The notes under the pieces are model-generated. The model searched no databases and was not told where the DNA came from. It saw only the letters and a program-made list of their open reading frames with translations. A DNA stretch of 26,715 bases from an uncultured Massilia sp. (lineage in GTDB: Bacteria > Pseudomonadota > Gammaproteobacteria > Burkholderiales > Burkholderiaceae): NCBI GenBank assembly GCA_946481275.1, contig CAMLMV010000066.1, forward strand, positions 1-26,715. Direction: 5' to 3'. The position numbers and the translations under genes are program-made. Below, one piece after another: positions 6,886 to 16,542 of the stretch. Each line of letters begins with the position of its first letter. Position 1 is the first letter of the stretch.

Positions 6886-7689
6886 ATGCAACTTACCCTA
6901 TTCATCGCCGCGGCCGTCTTGTACGCGGTATGCGCCCTGCTGCCGTCGCGACAGGGCTCGGCCATTTCGGCCGTGACCGCCGTGGCCTGGGCCGTGCACG
7001 GCGCCGCGTTGTGGCCGGACATCGTGTCGAACGGCACCTTGCGCGTCGGCTTTGCCTTCATGCTGTCGGCCGCGCTGTGGATTTCCGTCGCCGCCTACTG
7101 GATCGAAAACCGCAACTTCGCGCTGGACGGCATGCGCCGCATGGTCATGCCCTGTGCGGCCGTCGCCGCGATCCTGCCGCCGCTGTTCCCGGGTAATCTG
7201 ATGCCCGTGCAGGCCCAGTCGCCCGCGTTCGGCTGGCACGTCGCGGTTGCCGTGTCGGCGTACAGCACGCTCACGATCGCCGCCTTCCACGCCGTGCTGA
7301 TGGCGCTGCAGGAGGCGCGTCTGCACACGAAGAGCGCGAAGAAGGGCTGGTTCACCGGCGCGCTCGACCAGTTGCCGGCGCTTCTCACGATGGAGCGGCT
7401 GCTGTTTCGCATGATCGGCATCGGGTTCATCCTGCTCAGCTTGACCGTCCTGTCGGGCATCGTGTTCTCCGAACAGCTGTTCGGCCGCGCGCTGCGCTGG
7501 GACCATAAAAACTTTTTCGCGCTGCTGTCGTGGCTCCTGTTCGCCGCGCTGCTGGCCGGACGCCGCTGGCGCGGCTGGCGCGGCAAGACCGCGCTGCGCT
7601 TCACGCTGGCGGGATTCGCCACGCTGGCGCTGGCCTACGTCGGCAGCCGGTTCGTTTTCGAAGTCGTTCTGCACCGGGGGTTCGTATGA
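6886..7689 (+). CDS. CcsA/HemX/YpjD-like cytochrome c assembly-type membrane protein
   Basis: A 267-residue, very hydrophobic protein with about eight predicted membrane segments. The start is ATG 6886 (MQLTLFIAAAVLYAVCALLP); the open frame extends far upstream, but only as an overlap with the ATPase gene. Conserved features of the cytochrome c assembly (CcsA/CcmC/YpjD) family are visible: a His in AVHGAALW, GWHVAVAVSAYSTL, and the C-terminal RWDHKNFFALLSWLLFA with a further His. CcsA and CcmC handle haem for cytochrome c maturation; the proteobacterial YpjD/CorE branch has a poorly defined role, and this protein sits where that branch is usually found near ffh. No WWD-type tryptophan-rich haem motif is clear, so a haem role should not be assumed. 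It overlaps the next gene by 4 bases (ATGA). Confidence 0.85.
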   Translation: MQLTLFIAAAVLYAVCALLPSRQGSAISAVTAVAWAVHGAALWPDIVSNGTLRVGFAFMLSAALWISVAAYWIENRNFALDGMRRMVMPCAAVAAILPPLFPGNLMPVQAQSPAFGWHVAVAVSAYSTLTIAAFHAVLMALQEARLHTKSAKKGWFTGALDQLPALLTMERLLFRMIGIGFILLSLTVLSGIVFSEQLFGRALRWDHKNFFALLSWLLFAALLAGRRWRGWRGKTALRFTLAGFATLALAYVGSRFVFEVVLHRGFV

Positions 7690-7988
7690 CGCGACTGCTT
7701 TTCTGGATTGCGCTCGTCATCCTCGTGGTGGCCGCCATCCGCAGCAAACTGCGCGCCGCGATGACGCGCGCGCAACAGGGCCCCGCTGTCAATCCGGCCT
7801 CCGGGCCGGCACCGGCATCAAGCGGCGGGGACGCCAAGGCCTGGCGCCGCGTCGAGGACCAGTCCGAGACGATGCTCAGCTGCGCCCATTGCGGCATCTA
7901 TTTCCCGGCGTCGGAAGCCGTGCGGGCCGATGGCCGCGATTACTGCGGCACGGCGCACGCGCGCGAGGCGCACCAGCAGGCCCGGTAA
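7686..7988 (+). CDS. PP0621-type small membrane protein with C-terminal zinc-ribbon motif
   Basis: A 100-residue protein starting at ATG 7686, which overlaps the stop of the CcsA-like gene (ATGA). Residues 1-18 form a single N-terminal membrane anchor (LLFWIALVILVVAAI), followed by a disordered A/P/S/G-rich linker. A C-terminal metal-binding-like module is then seen: CAHCGIYFPASEAV followed about 20 residues later by DYCGTAHAREAH, giving Cys and His residues suited to one zinc ion. Small proteins of this type (PP0621 family) occur next to ccsA/ypjD in many beta- and gammaproteobacteria, and their function is not known. The stop lies 8 bases before the pilS start, so it is co-transcribed with the PilS/PilR pair. 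Confidence 0.8.
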   Translation: MTRLLFWIALVILVVAAIRSKLRAAMTRAQQGPAVNPASGPAPASSGGDAKAWRRVEDQSETMLSCAHCGIYFPASEAVRADGRDYCGTAHAREAHQQAR

Positions 7989-7996
7989 GCGGCCGC

Positions 7997-9682
7997 ATGG
8001 CGACCAGGCTGCCGCTTTCCGCCGAGTCGCGCTCGACGTTCTGGCGCTCGCTGCAAACGCTGACGGTCACGCGCATCGTGATCGCGCTCGTGCTGCTGCT
8101 GTACCTGTCGATCGACGTGCGGCGCGGCCGTGTCAACGGCAGCGCTTATGCCGAGACGTGCATCATCTACGTGCTGGCGGCGCTGCTGTTCGCGGTGGTC
8201 GCCCAGCGCTGGCGCCGGCGCTTCCTGTGGCAGTTGTCGGTCCAGGTCATCGTCGACATCGTCGCGATCTCGCTGCTGTACCTTGCCGCCGGCGGGATGC
8301 GCAGCGGCCTTGCGCTGCTGTACCTGTTTCCGCTGGCCGGCGCCGCGATCCTCGCGCCGCTGGTGCTGGCCCTGTTCTCGGCCGCGCTGGCCTCGCTGTT
8401 CGTGCTGGGCGAGAGCGCCTGGGGCATCTTCGTGCGCGCGGAAGAGCCGCCGCTGACCCAGGCCGGGCTCACCGGCGCCGCGTTCTTCGCGGTGGTGCTG
8501 GTGGTGAACCGCCTGGCCGCACGCCTCATCAAGCAGGAGGAACTGGCCGCGCGGCACGGCGCCGACCTGCGCATCCAGCAGGCGATCTACCGCATCGTCG
8601 TGGACGACGTGGACGACGGCATCCTCGTGCTGGGGCGCGACGGCACCGTGTTCGGCGGCAATCCGGCGGCGCGCCGCATGCTCGGGCTGGAGACGCAGCC
8701 GGGCGAGGACGGCAACACCTTCCTGCTGGCCGACGTGCCGGCGCTGGAGCCGGTGGCGCAGCGCTTCGCGGACTGGGTCGGCCACGGCATGGACGGACCG
8801 GCGACGGGCGGCTACGTCACCGTCAAGCGCTGGCACGAGACGGACGGCCCGGTGCGCGGCCGCCTCGACCAGCCCGTGCACCTGAAGCTGCGCTTCGCGC
8901 GCGTGGACACGCCGGAGGGCACGGCCGGGCGCGGTCTCGTCTTCCTGCAGGACGTGAGCGCCATCGAAAACCAGGCGCAGCAACTCAAGCTCGCGTCGAT
9001 GGGACGCCTGACGGCCAGCATCGCGCACGAGGTGAGGAATCCGCTGTCCGCGATCGGGCATGCGACGTCGCTGCTCGCCGAGGACCTGCACGGGCCGGCC
9101 GAGGTGCGCCTGCTGCGCATCGTGAACGACAACGTGGCGCGCGTGAACCGCATGGTCGAGGACATCCTGAAACTGTCGCGCAAGGTGCAGCCGAACGGCA
9201 CGCCCGTGGCGCTGGACGAATTCCTCCCGGAGCTGCGCGCCGAGTTCACGGAAATGCACGACATGGCCGGTGATATAGTGTGGGTGGGCGATGCGGGCGG
9301 GCGGTCCGTGCGTTTCGATGGCCTGCACCTGCGCGAAGTGCTCGTGAATTTGCTCGGCAACGCGATCCGCTACGCGAGCGGCAAGCCGGCCAGCATCCGC
9401 GTGGTCCCGGTGCTCGACGCGACGGGCCGCATGGAATTGCACGTGCAGGACGACGGTCCCGGGATCACGCCGGAAGTGCGGGCGCATCTGTTCGAGCCGT
9501 TCTACACGACGTCGAGCAAGGGCACGGGCCTCGGCCTGTACCTGGCGCGCGAGCTGTGCCTGAACAACGGCGCGATGCTCGACTATGAATACCGCACCGA
9601 GGACGTGCGGCCCGGCGCGAGTGCCGCCGGCACGGGCGAGGCCAGCGGCCGCTTCGTGATCACGTTCGGCGCCTCCATCTAA
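7997..9682 (+). CDS. pilS: Sensor histidine kinase PilS
   Basis: A 561-residue membrane sensor. Start ATG 7997 follows the PP0621-type gene by 8 bases; longer frames overlap that gene and are rejected. About six membrane helices cover residues 25-175 (e.g. IVIALVLLLYLSI, FAVVLVVNRLAA), a topology typical of PilS. A PAS-like domain follows at about 195-320 (DDVDDGILVLGRDGTVFGGN). The HisKA domain has SIAHEVRNPLSAIGH with the phospho-accepting His at about 344. The ATP-binding domain shows the N box (LVNLLGNAIRYA), G1 (DDGPGI) and G2 (GTGLGLYLAREL). PilS senses membrane pilin levels in Pseudomonas and phosphorylates PilR. The assignment rests on topology and the adjacent NtrC-type regulator; another NtrB-like membrane sensor is possible. 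No pilus structural genes are in the window. Confidence 0.87.
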   Translation: MATRLPLSAESRSTFWRSLQTLTVTRIVIALVLLLYLSIDVRRGRVNGSAYAETCIIYVLAALLFAVVAQRWRRRFLWQLSVQVIVDIVAISLLYLAAGGMRSGLALLYLFPLAGAAILAPLVLALFSAALASLFVLGESAWGIFVRAEEPPLTQAGLTGAAFFAVVLVVNRLAARLIKQEELAARHGADLRIQQAIYRIVVDDVDDGILVLGRDGTVFGGNPAARRMLGLETQPGEDGNTFLLADVPALEPVAQRFADWVGHGMDGPATGGYVTVKRWHETDGPVRGRLDQPVHLKLRFARVDTPEGTAGRGLVFLQDVSAIENQAQQLKLASMGRLTASIAHEVRNPLSAIGHATSLLAEDLHGPAEVRLLRIVNDNVARVNRMVEDILKLSRKVQPNGTPVALDEFLPELRAEFTEMHDMAGDIVWVGDAGGRSVRFDGLHLREVLVNLLGNAIRYASGKPASIRVVPVLDATGRMELHVQDDGPGITPEVRAHLFEPFYTTSSKGTGLGLYLARELCLNNGAMLDYEYRTEDVRPGASAAGTGEASGRFVITFGASI

Positions 9683-9700
9683 CGTTACGGAAAGATAGGC

Positions 9701-11134
9701 ATGAGCTCACCCCGCATCCTGGTGGTCGACGACGAACCCGACCTGCGCGAGCTGCTCGAGATCACCCTGCTCAAGATGGGGCTCGACGTGGACGGCGCCG
9801 CGACCGTCCGCGAGGCGCGCACGCTGCTGGGCCAGAAGCCGTATGCGCTGGTGCTGACCGACATGCGCCTGCCCGACGGCCTCGGACTGGAACTGGTGCG
9901 CGAGGTCGCGGCCAACCATAAAAGCACGCCCATCGCCGTGATCACCGCGTACGGCAGCGCCGAGAATGCCGTCGTGGCGCTGAAGGCCGGCGCGTTCGAC
10001 TACGTGTCGAAGCCCGTCGTGCTGGACGACCTGCGCGCGATGGTGCGCTCGGCATTGAAACTGTCCGACCCCGCGGCCGCGCCGGCCGCCAGCCAGGCCG
10101 GAGAAACGTCGCGCCTGATCGGGCAATCGCCCGCGATGCAGGCGCTGCGCGCGCAGATCGCGCGGCTGGCCCGCTCGCAGGCGCCGATCGCCATCAACGG
10201 CGAATCCGGCAGCGGCAAGGAACTCGCGGCGCGCGAGATCCATGCGCAGAGCGCGCGCGTGGGCAAGCCGTTCGTCGCCGTGAACTGCGGCGCGATCCCC
10301 GAGGCGCTGATGGAGGCGGAGTTCTTCGGCTACCGCAAGGGCGCCTTCACGGGCGCGAACGACGAGCGCGACGGCTTCTTCCAGGCCGCCAACGGCGGCA
10401 CCCTGATGCTCGACGAGGTCGCGGACCTGCCGCTCGCGATGCAGGTAAAACTGCTGCGCGCGATCCAGGAGCGGCGCGTGCGCAAGATCGGCGCCACCGT
10501 CGAGGAGCCGGTCGACGTGCGCATCATCAGTGCCACGCACAAGGATCTTGCCAAGTGTGTGGAAAATGGCAGCTTCCGCCAGGACCTGTTCTACCGCCTG
10601 AACGTCATCGAATTGACACTACCGCCGCTGCGCGAGCGCCTGGACGACCTGCCGCTGCTGGTCGATGCCATCCTCGCGCGCCTGGCCGGGCCGGGCGGCG
10701 CGCGACTGGGCCCCGGCGTGCTGGACGCGCTGCACGGCTACGCGTTCCCGGGCAACGTGCGCGAATTGGAAAACGTGCTGGAACGGGCGCTCGCGTTTGC
10801 CGACGACGGCGTGATCGAAGTCGGGGACCTGCTGCTGAAGGGCGCGAAACTGGGCGATGCGGCCGTCGTGCCGCAGGTGCCGCAGACGCCGGTGAGCGCG
10901 GCACCGGAGCCGACATCGGAGCTGGAGCAGGCCGCGCCGCCACCGCAGCCGGCCGACGACGCGCTGCCGAGCAACCTGCCGGACTACCTGAGCCAGGTCG
11001 AGCGCGACATCATCCTGCGCGCGCTGAACCAGACCCAGTTCAACCGCACGCAGGCCGCGAGCCTGCTCGGCATCAGTGTCCGACAGCTGCGCTACCAGAT
11101 GCAGAAACTGGATATCCACGCGCCGGAACCTTGA
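9701..11134 (+). CDS. pilR: Sigma54-dependent response regulator PilR
   Basis: A 477-residue NtrC-family activator. The receiver domain (residues 5-120) has DDEPDLRELLE with the acidic pocket, phospho-Asp in LTDMRLPDG at about 54, and the KPV lysine. The AAA+ sigma54-interaction domain has Walker A GESGSGKE at 167-174, the sigma54-contacting GAFTGA loop at 214-219 and Walker B GTLMLDEV at 233-240. An A/P-rich linker leads to a Fis-type helix-turn-helix at the C-terminus (QFNRTQAASLLGISVRQLRYQ). PilR activates RpoN-dependent promoters, classically pilA. It begins 18 bases after pilS with a weak AAAG-type ribosome site and is the last gene of the run. A weak hairpin at 11158-11195 may slow or end transcription. 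No -24/-12 promoter was found nearby, so its targets are elsewhere. Confidence 0.93.
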   Translation: MSSPRILVVDDEPDLRELLEITLLKMGLDVDGAATVREARTLLGQKPYALVLTDMRLPDGLGLELVREVAANHKSTPIAVITAYGSAENAVVALKAGAFDYVSKPVVLDDLRAMVRSALKLSDPAAAPAASQAGETSRLIGQSPAMQALRAQIARLARSQAPIAINGESGSGKELAAREIHAQSARVGKPFVAVNCGAIPEALMEAEFFGYRKGAFTGANDERDGFFQAANGGTLMLDEVADLPLAMQVKLLRAIQERRVRKIGATVEEPVDVRIISATHKDLAKCVENGSFRQDLFYRLNVIELTLPPLRERLDDLPLLVDAILARLAGPGGARLGPGVLDALHGYAFPGNVRELENVLERALAFADDGVIEVGDLLLKGAKLGDAAVVPQVPQTPVSAAPEPTSELEQAAPPPQPADDALPSNLPDYLSQVERDIILRALNQTQFNRTQAASLLGISVRQLRYQMQKLDIHAPEP

Positions 11135-11333
11135 TGTTGAAAGTGTGAGCGACGTGGTCTTTTCGCCAACGCAGCAACGCGAAAGGGGCGGATTTTGCAC
11201 GATTAATAAGCACGCGAATTCGCGCTACAAATTCAATGTTAGTGCTTACTTCGCCGTGGAGGCTTCAGGTATCGGCACTGATCGATGTCAAGAAAAAAAT
11301 CTTAGTCGCAGAGCTCATAAAAATCGCGGACAT

Positions 11334-11379
11334 CGACTACAATTAGGTCTGTAAGGCCGTTGTCTACTACATCTAGTGG
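11334..11379 (+). promoter_or_regulatory. Tandem NrdR-box-like operators overlapping the nrdAB promoter
   Basis: Two copies of the CTA-N4-TAG palindrome occur 30 bases apart: CTACAATTAG at 11337-11346 and CTACATCTAG at 11367-11376. The second fits the NrdR core C-W-A-N-A-T-N-T-W-G completely and the first with one mismatch. The spacing of about three helical turns is close to the tandem arrangement NrdR needs. The first copy contains TACAAT, a good -10 hexamer, so the repressor would sit on the promoter. NrdR is a zinc-ribbon/ATP-cone repressor of ribonucleotide reductase genes; its gene is not in this window. Confidence 0.72.
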
Positions 11380-11390
11380 TCAACGGCCTT
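11353..11390 (+). repeat. 10-bp inverted repeat flanking the second NrdR-like box
   Basis: AAGGCCGTTG (11353-11362) and CAACGGCCTT (11381-11390) are perfect complements enclosing an 18-base loop that contains the second NrdR-like box. There is no T-run, so it is not a standard terminator. It could be a leader hairpin or an extended operator. Confidence 0.6.
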
Positions 11391-11583
11391 AATGCCGAAC
11401 AGGCTCAGTAGGGGCGCCACTGCGGTTTCTCAACATTGCTGCTCCTATTTTTTATCGGCAGAAAGTTATCGAGTTGCCAATTTTGATGAGTTGGCAGCGT
11501 TCCCTGGATTCACTCCGAGGGGTCCATATCTACCTAATTCGTGAAGGCGGTGGCAGTCTGTGACGCCAATGCTGGGAGGCTCA

Positions 11584-14490
<2,907 letters not shown>

Positions 14491-14514
14491 CTAGATAAAC
14501 CCTAACGTAACCAC

Positions 14515-14540
14515 GCATCGCCCGGCTTCCCGGGCGATGC
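14515..14540 (+). other. Intercistronic hairpin between nrdA and nrdB
   Basis: A perfect 11-base-pair stem (14515-14525 with 14530-14540) closes a CTTC tetraloop; the left arm reads GCATCGCCCGG. No U-run follows, so it should not terminate efficiently. It is placed to protect the nrdA 3' end or adjust the ratio of nrdA to nrdB message. The nrdB ribosome site AAGGA lies downstream of it. Confidence 0.75.
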
Positions 14541-14570
14541 CGCTAAAAGAATTCAAGAAGGAAAAACATC

Positions 14571-15677
14571 ATGGCTCTCTCCTGGGACGATGAACCGGCC
14601 GCCGCACCGGCCCCCGCCGCCGCCGCCGTCAATCCTGAAGCCAGCGCCGCCGACGTCGCCAAGCGCGTGAACGCGGACGACAAGCGCATCATCAACGCCA
14701 AGACCGACGTCAACCAGCTGGTCCCGTTCAAATATAAATGGGCGTGGGACAAATACCTGGCCGGCTGCGCCAACCACTGGATGCCGCAGGAAGTGAACAT
14801 GCAGCGCGACATCGAGCTGTGGAAGAACCCGAACGGCCTGACCGAAGACGAGCGCCGCATCGTCAAGCGCAACCTGGGCTTCTTCGTGACCGCCGACTCG
14901 CTGGCCGCCAACAACATCGTGCTGGGCACCTACCGCCACATCACGGCGCCGGAATGCCGCCAGTACCTGCTGCGCCAGGCGTTCGAGGAAGCGATCCATA
15001 CGCACGCGTACCAGTACATCGTGGAATCGCTGGGCCTGGACGAGAAAGAAATCTTCAACGCCTACAACGAGATCCCGTCGATCCGCGACAAGGACCAGTT
15101 CCTGATTCCGTTCATCGAAGTCATCAACGATCCGACGTTCCACACCGGCACGCTGGAAAACGACCAGAAGCTGCTGCGTTCGATCATCGTGTTTGCTTGC
15201 CTGATGGAAGGCCTGTTCTTCTACGTCGGCTTCACGCAGATCCTGGCGCTGGGCCGCCAGAACAAGATGACGGGCGCCGCCGAGCAGTACCAGTACATCC
15301 TGCGCGACGAATCGATGCACTGCAACTTCGGCATCGACCTGATCAACACGATCAAGATGGAAAACCCGCAGCTGTGGACGGCGGAATTCCGCGAAGAGGT
15401 CAAGGGCCTGTTCCTGCAGGCCGTCGAGCTGGAATACCGCTACGCCGAAGACACGATGCCGCGCGGCGTGCTGGGCCTGAACGCGGCCATGTTCAAGGGC
15501 TACCTGCGCTTCATCGCGAACCGCCGCGCCGTCCAGATCGGCCTGGATGCGCTGTTCCCGAACGAGGAAAACCCGTTCCCGTGGATGAGCGAGATGATCG
15601 ACCTGAAGAAGGAGCGCAACTTCTTCGAGACGCGCGTGACCGAGTACCAGACCGGTGGTGCGCTGAACTGGGACTGA
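14571..15677 (+). CDS. nrdB: Ribonucleoside-diphosphate reductase, beta (radical) subunit, class Ia
   Basis: A 368-residue ferritin-like protein. An A/P-rich disordered N-terminus (residues 1-30) precedes the diiron core. The metal ligands can be placed against E. coli NrdB: Asp about 109 ([10 protein letters not shown]), Glu 140 and His 143 (EEAIHTHAY), Glu 213 (CLMEGLFFY), and Glu 247 and His 250 (RDESMH). The radical-bearing Tyr is present at about 147 in the HTHAYQY segment. It therefore has the full set for a class Ia di-iron tyrosyl-radical enzyme. The C-terminus ([11 protein letters not shown]) is the tail that binds NrdA. It is separated from nrdA by 80 bases containing a stable hairpin and is followed by a strong terminator, giving a two-gene operon that needs oxygen to generate its radical. 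Confidence 0.97.
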   Translation: MALSWDDEPAAAPAPAAAAVNPEASAADVAKRVNADDKRIINAKTDVNQLVPFKYKWAWDKYLAGCANHWMPQEVNMQRDIELWKNPNGLTEDERRIVKRNLGFFVTADSLAANNIVLGTYRHITAPECRQYLLRQAFEEAIHTHAYQYIVESLGLDEKEIFNAYNEIPSIRDKDQFLIPFIEVINDPTFHTGTLENDQKLLRSIIVFACLMEGLFFYVGFTQILALGRQNKMTGAAEQYQYILRDESMHCNFGIDLINTIKMENPQLWTAEFREEVKGLFLQAVELEYRYAEDTMPRGVLGLNAAMFKGYLRFIANRRAVQIGLDALFPNEENPFPWMSEMIDLKKERNFFETRVTEYQTGGALNWD

Positions 15678-15699
15678 TCCAGGCACACGCTGCAACGAG

Positions 15700-15724
15700 G
15701 CCCGCCACCCGGCGGGCTTTTTTT
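15700..15724 (+). terminator. Rho-independent terminator after nrdB
   Basis: Stem GCCCGCC (15700-15706) pairs with GGCGGGC (15711-15717), loop ACCC, followed by seven T's at 15718-15724. It starts 22 bases after the nrdB stop codon and also insulates the convergent gene that ends at 15743. Confidence 0.92.
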
Positions 15725-15742
15725 ATTTGGGCAACACCAACG

Positions 15743-16456
15743 TCAGCCCGCCGCCATGCGCAGCCGGAAGAACGCATTCACCGTCAGCCGCCCCGTGCGC
15801 GGGTCGCCCGTCATCAGCTCGGGCATGTGGATATGCCCCGAGTGGAAGAGGCCTCCGTTGTAGAAGATCGCCCGGTTGTAGCGCGGTTCGACCGTCAGCA
15901 CCTTCTCGAACCAGCGGCTCGACGCGACCGCGAAGGTCTGCGGCACGTCCGGCATCGCCGCGCCGGCCTGTTCGCGGCGCCTCAGGTCGTGTTCCAGGGC
16001 CGTGATCTCGTGCTCCGGCACCTTCGGCCTGAAGAAGCTGGTGCCGCCGAAGCGCTCGTCCCGGAACAGGTACAGCACCATCGCGCCCACGCCGACGCCG
16101 GCCGGCAGGCCCGTGAAATCGCGGTGCGGCAGGCGCTGGCCCGGCAGCAGGTCCTGCGGGCGGCGCGTCACGAGCGACAGGCGGCTCTTCATGTCGAGGA
16201 TGCGGCGCGCGCCCAGCGGCGTGCGCGCGTGCTGCAGGAAGCTGTCCTGGATGCGCGCCGCGAGCGCGCCGCCGATCGGCAGCTCCGGACCCGGATAATA
16301 ATTGCCCGCCAGGTCCTGGAAATGCATGTGGTTGTTCGCCGCGTAGTTGACCAGCTCCTCCGGCTCCAGCATGAAGTCGTCGATGATGACGCACCGGTGG
16401 TCGTCGAAGATCGGTACCACGCTGACGCGCGGCTGCGGATTGAGCAAGGGGAGCAT
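15743..16456 (-). CDS. DUF6445-like protein, probable 2OG-Fe(II) oxygenase fold
   Basis: A 237-residue cytoplasmic protein without a signal peptide. Its pattern recalls the 2-oxoglutarate/Fe(II) dioxygenase superfamily: LPHRDFTGL gives an HxD pair (His 111, Asp 113), FYNGGLFHSGHIHMP gives a distal His (205 or 208), and GRLTVNAFFRL supplies an Arg (about 223) for 2-oxoglutarate. Other recognisable blocks are VIIDDFMLEPEELV near the N-terminus and LYLFRDERFGGTSFFRP. This layout matches proteins labelled DUF6445, which have no established substrate. It is divergently transcribed from the PgeF-type gene with a very short gap, and it converges on nrdB. No hydroxylation target is apparent from the context. 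Family membership is likely; the enzymatic role is inference. Confidence 0.68.
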   Translation of the reverse strand: MLPLLNPQPRVSVVPIFDDHRCVIIDDFMLEPEELVNYAANNHMHFQDLAGNYYPGPELPIGGALAARIQDSFLQHARTPLGARRILDMKSRLSLVTRRPQDLLPGQRLPHRDFTGLPAGVGVGAMVLYLFRDERFGGTSFFRPKVPEHEITALEHDLRRREQAGAAMPDVPQTFAVASSRWFEKVLTVEPRYNRAIFYNGGLFHSGHIHMPELMTGDPRTGRLTVNAFFRLRMAAG

Positions 16457-16499
16457 GGCGGTGGCGGCGTTGTGAAGGAGCGCCCATGGTACAACGCCG

Positions 16500-16508
16500 T
16501 GCTATGCT
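16500..16508 (+). promoter_or_regulatory. Extended -10-like element ahead of the PgeF-type gene
   Basis: TGCTATGCT matches an extended -10 (TG-N-TATGCT). It would start transcription near 16515, between the two possible start codons 16486 and 16543. No -35 element is clear. This favours the later start. Confidence 0.3.
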
Positions 16509-16542
16509 GCCGCCATTTCGACCTTGCCCGCCGCAGTCCGTC

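Larger units (their letters stand above)
11135..11583. other. Non-coding regulatory interval between pilR and nrdA
   Basis: About 450 bases without a supported gene, more AT-rich than the flanking genes. It holds, in order: a weak hairpin (CTTTTCGC with GCGAAAGG, 11158-11195); a nested inverted repeat (11207-11248) around the 12-base perfect palindrome CGCGAATTCGCG (11213-11224); two NrdR-box-like palindromes (11337-11346 and 11367-11376); a 10-base-pair inverted repeat that flanks the second box (11353-11362 with 11381-11390); and a long leader ending in a GGGAGG ribosome site. The open frame running through its first half is an out-of-frame extension within pilR and looks non-coding. Confidence 0.7.

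Noticed and set aside
7230..7250. A TGGCAC ... TTGC sequence resembling a sigma54 promoter near the pilSR genes
   Set aside because: It lies inside the ccsA-like gene and the spacing between the two halves is two bases too long.
11135..11354. Open frame continuing from inside pilR into the intergenic region
   Set aside because: It is in a different frame from pilR, has no ribosome site, and its codon usage beyond the pilR stop does not resemble the genes of this window.
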